From positions 2,542,001 through 2,606,000 of the forward strand of contig CAVTPU010000004.1 of NCBI GenBank assembly GCA_963736695.1: DNA of 64,000 nucleotides, read 5' to 3'. Below are positions 63,883-64,000 of this stretch, in pieces. Under the pieces are notes generated by a model, which worked only from the letters and a program-made list of their open reading frames with translations, made no database searches and had not been told where the DNA came from. The position numbers and the translations under genes are program-made. Each line of letters starts with the position of its first letter. Within the stretch, counting starts at the first letter, position 1. Source of the DNA: CAVTPU01 sp963736695 (lineage in GTDB: Bacteria > Actinomycetota > Actinomycetes > Mycobacteriales > Micromonosporaceae).

Positions 63883-64000
63883 AGGCACAGGGTGACGGCC
63901 TTCGCCGATCGATTGCGTTCGCCGGCTTGGCGGGTGGGTCGGACAAGTCGATGCCGGGCAATCTTTCCATTGCCCCAACTCTGGCGCGAGCCGCAGAGGT
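63883..64000. other. Window end, no supported feature
   Basis: 118 bp with no gene, repeat or RNA that I can support. Confidence 0.4.

Noticed and set aside
1..64000. CRISPR array or rRNA operon
   Set aside because: No regularly spaced repeats with unique spacers and no rRNA-like segment was seen.

Overview
The window is 64 kb of GC-rich DNA that reads as the chromosome of an actinomycete (Actinomycetota). The support is a DUF222/HNH endonuclease, a BTAD-containing regulator with WD40 repeats, a large LuxR-type ATPase regulator, a HelD-type helicase, a SigE-family sigma factor and frequent GTG starts. I cannot name the genus.

Left part (1-29.7 kb) looks like chromosomal backbone of mostly housekeeping or single-gene units: the end of prephenate dehydrogenase, a PHP phosphoesterase, an EamA exporter, a DUF885 protein, a 1352-residue BTAD/double P-loop/WD40 regulator, HelD, an SGNH lipoprotein, a secreted beta-propeller protein, RecD2, an M23 peptidase, a DUF222/HNH endonuclease, a small YgaP-like membrane protein under a CsoR-type operator, an M48 protease with LemA, a VOC protein, a DUF2786 protein, endonuclease V coupled to a pentapeptide-repeat protein, a membrane protein, a second M23 peptidase and an MFS transporter.

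Middle part (29.63-44.42 kb) is a genomic island. It is bounded by two direct repeats of about 237 bp. The right copy contains an intact tRNA-Lys(TTT); the left copy keeps only the 3' part of that tRNA, breaking off at the anticodon stem. Each copy also carries the 5' end of the MFS gene, intact on the left and a pseudogene on the right. Inside are a 2506-residue secreted RHS/LamG polymorphic-toxin-like protein followed by a three-TM candidate immunity protein, a Tat-type lipoprotein serine hydrolase, and a group of plus-strand genes of unknown family. A tyrosine integrase with an internal deletion lies just outside the intact tRNA.

Right part (44.4-64 kb) is accessory-like at first: integrase pseudogene, methyltransferase, a second giant surface protein (1927 residues, SpvB/FG-GAP/RHS with a Trp/Gly-rich tail), a TrpF-like gene split by a frameshift next to an ABC-2 exporter, and a DUF4304-like gene that may also be frameshifted. 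It then returns to regulatory and metabolic units: a SigE-family sigma factor with a membrane partner, a translationally coupled AraC/VOC pair, a 966-residue LuxR regulator, a lipoprotein, a GNAT acetyltransferase and a membrane-anchored unknown. Strong hairpins, probably bidirectional terminators, separate several convergent pairs.

The most interesting items are the tRNA-Lys island with its toxin/immunity candidate, the second RHS giant with paired-cysteine FG-GAP repeats, and the CsoR-type operator placed between -35 and -10 of a small membrane protein gene. All family assignments come from reading motifs by eye; no database search was run.
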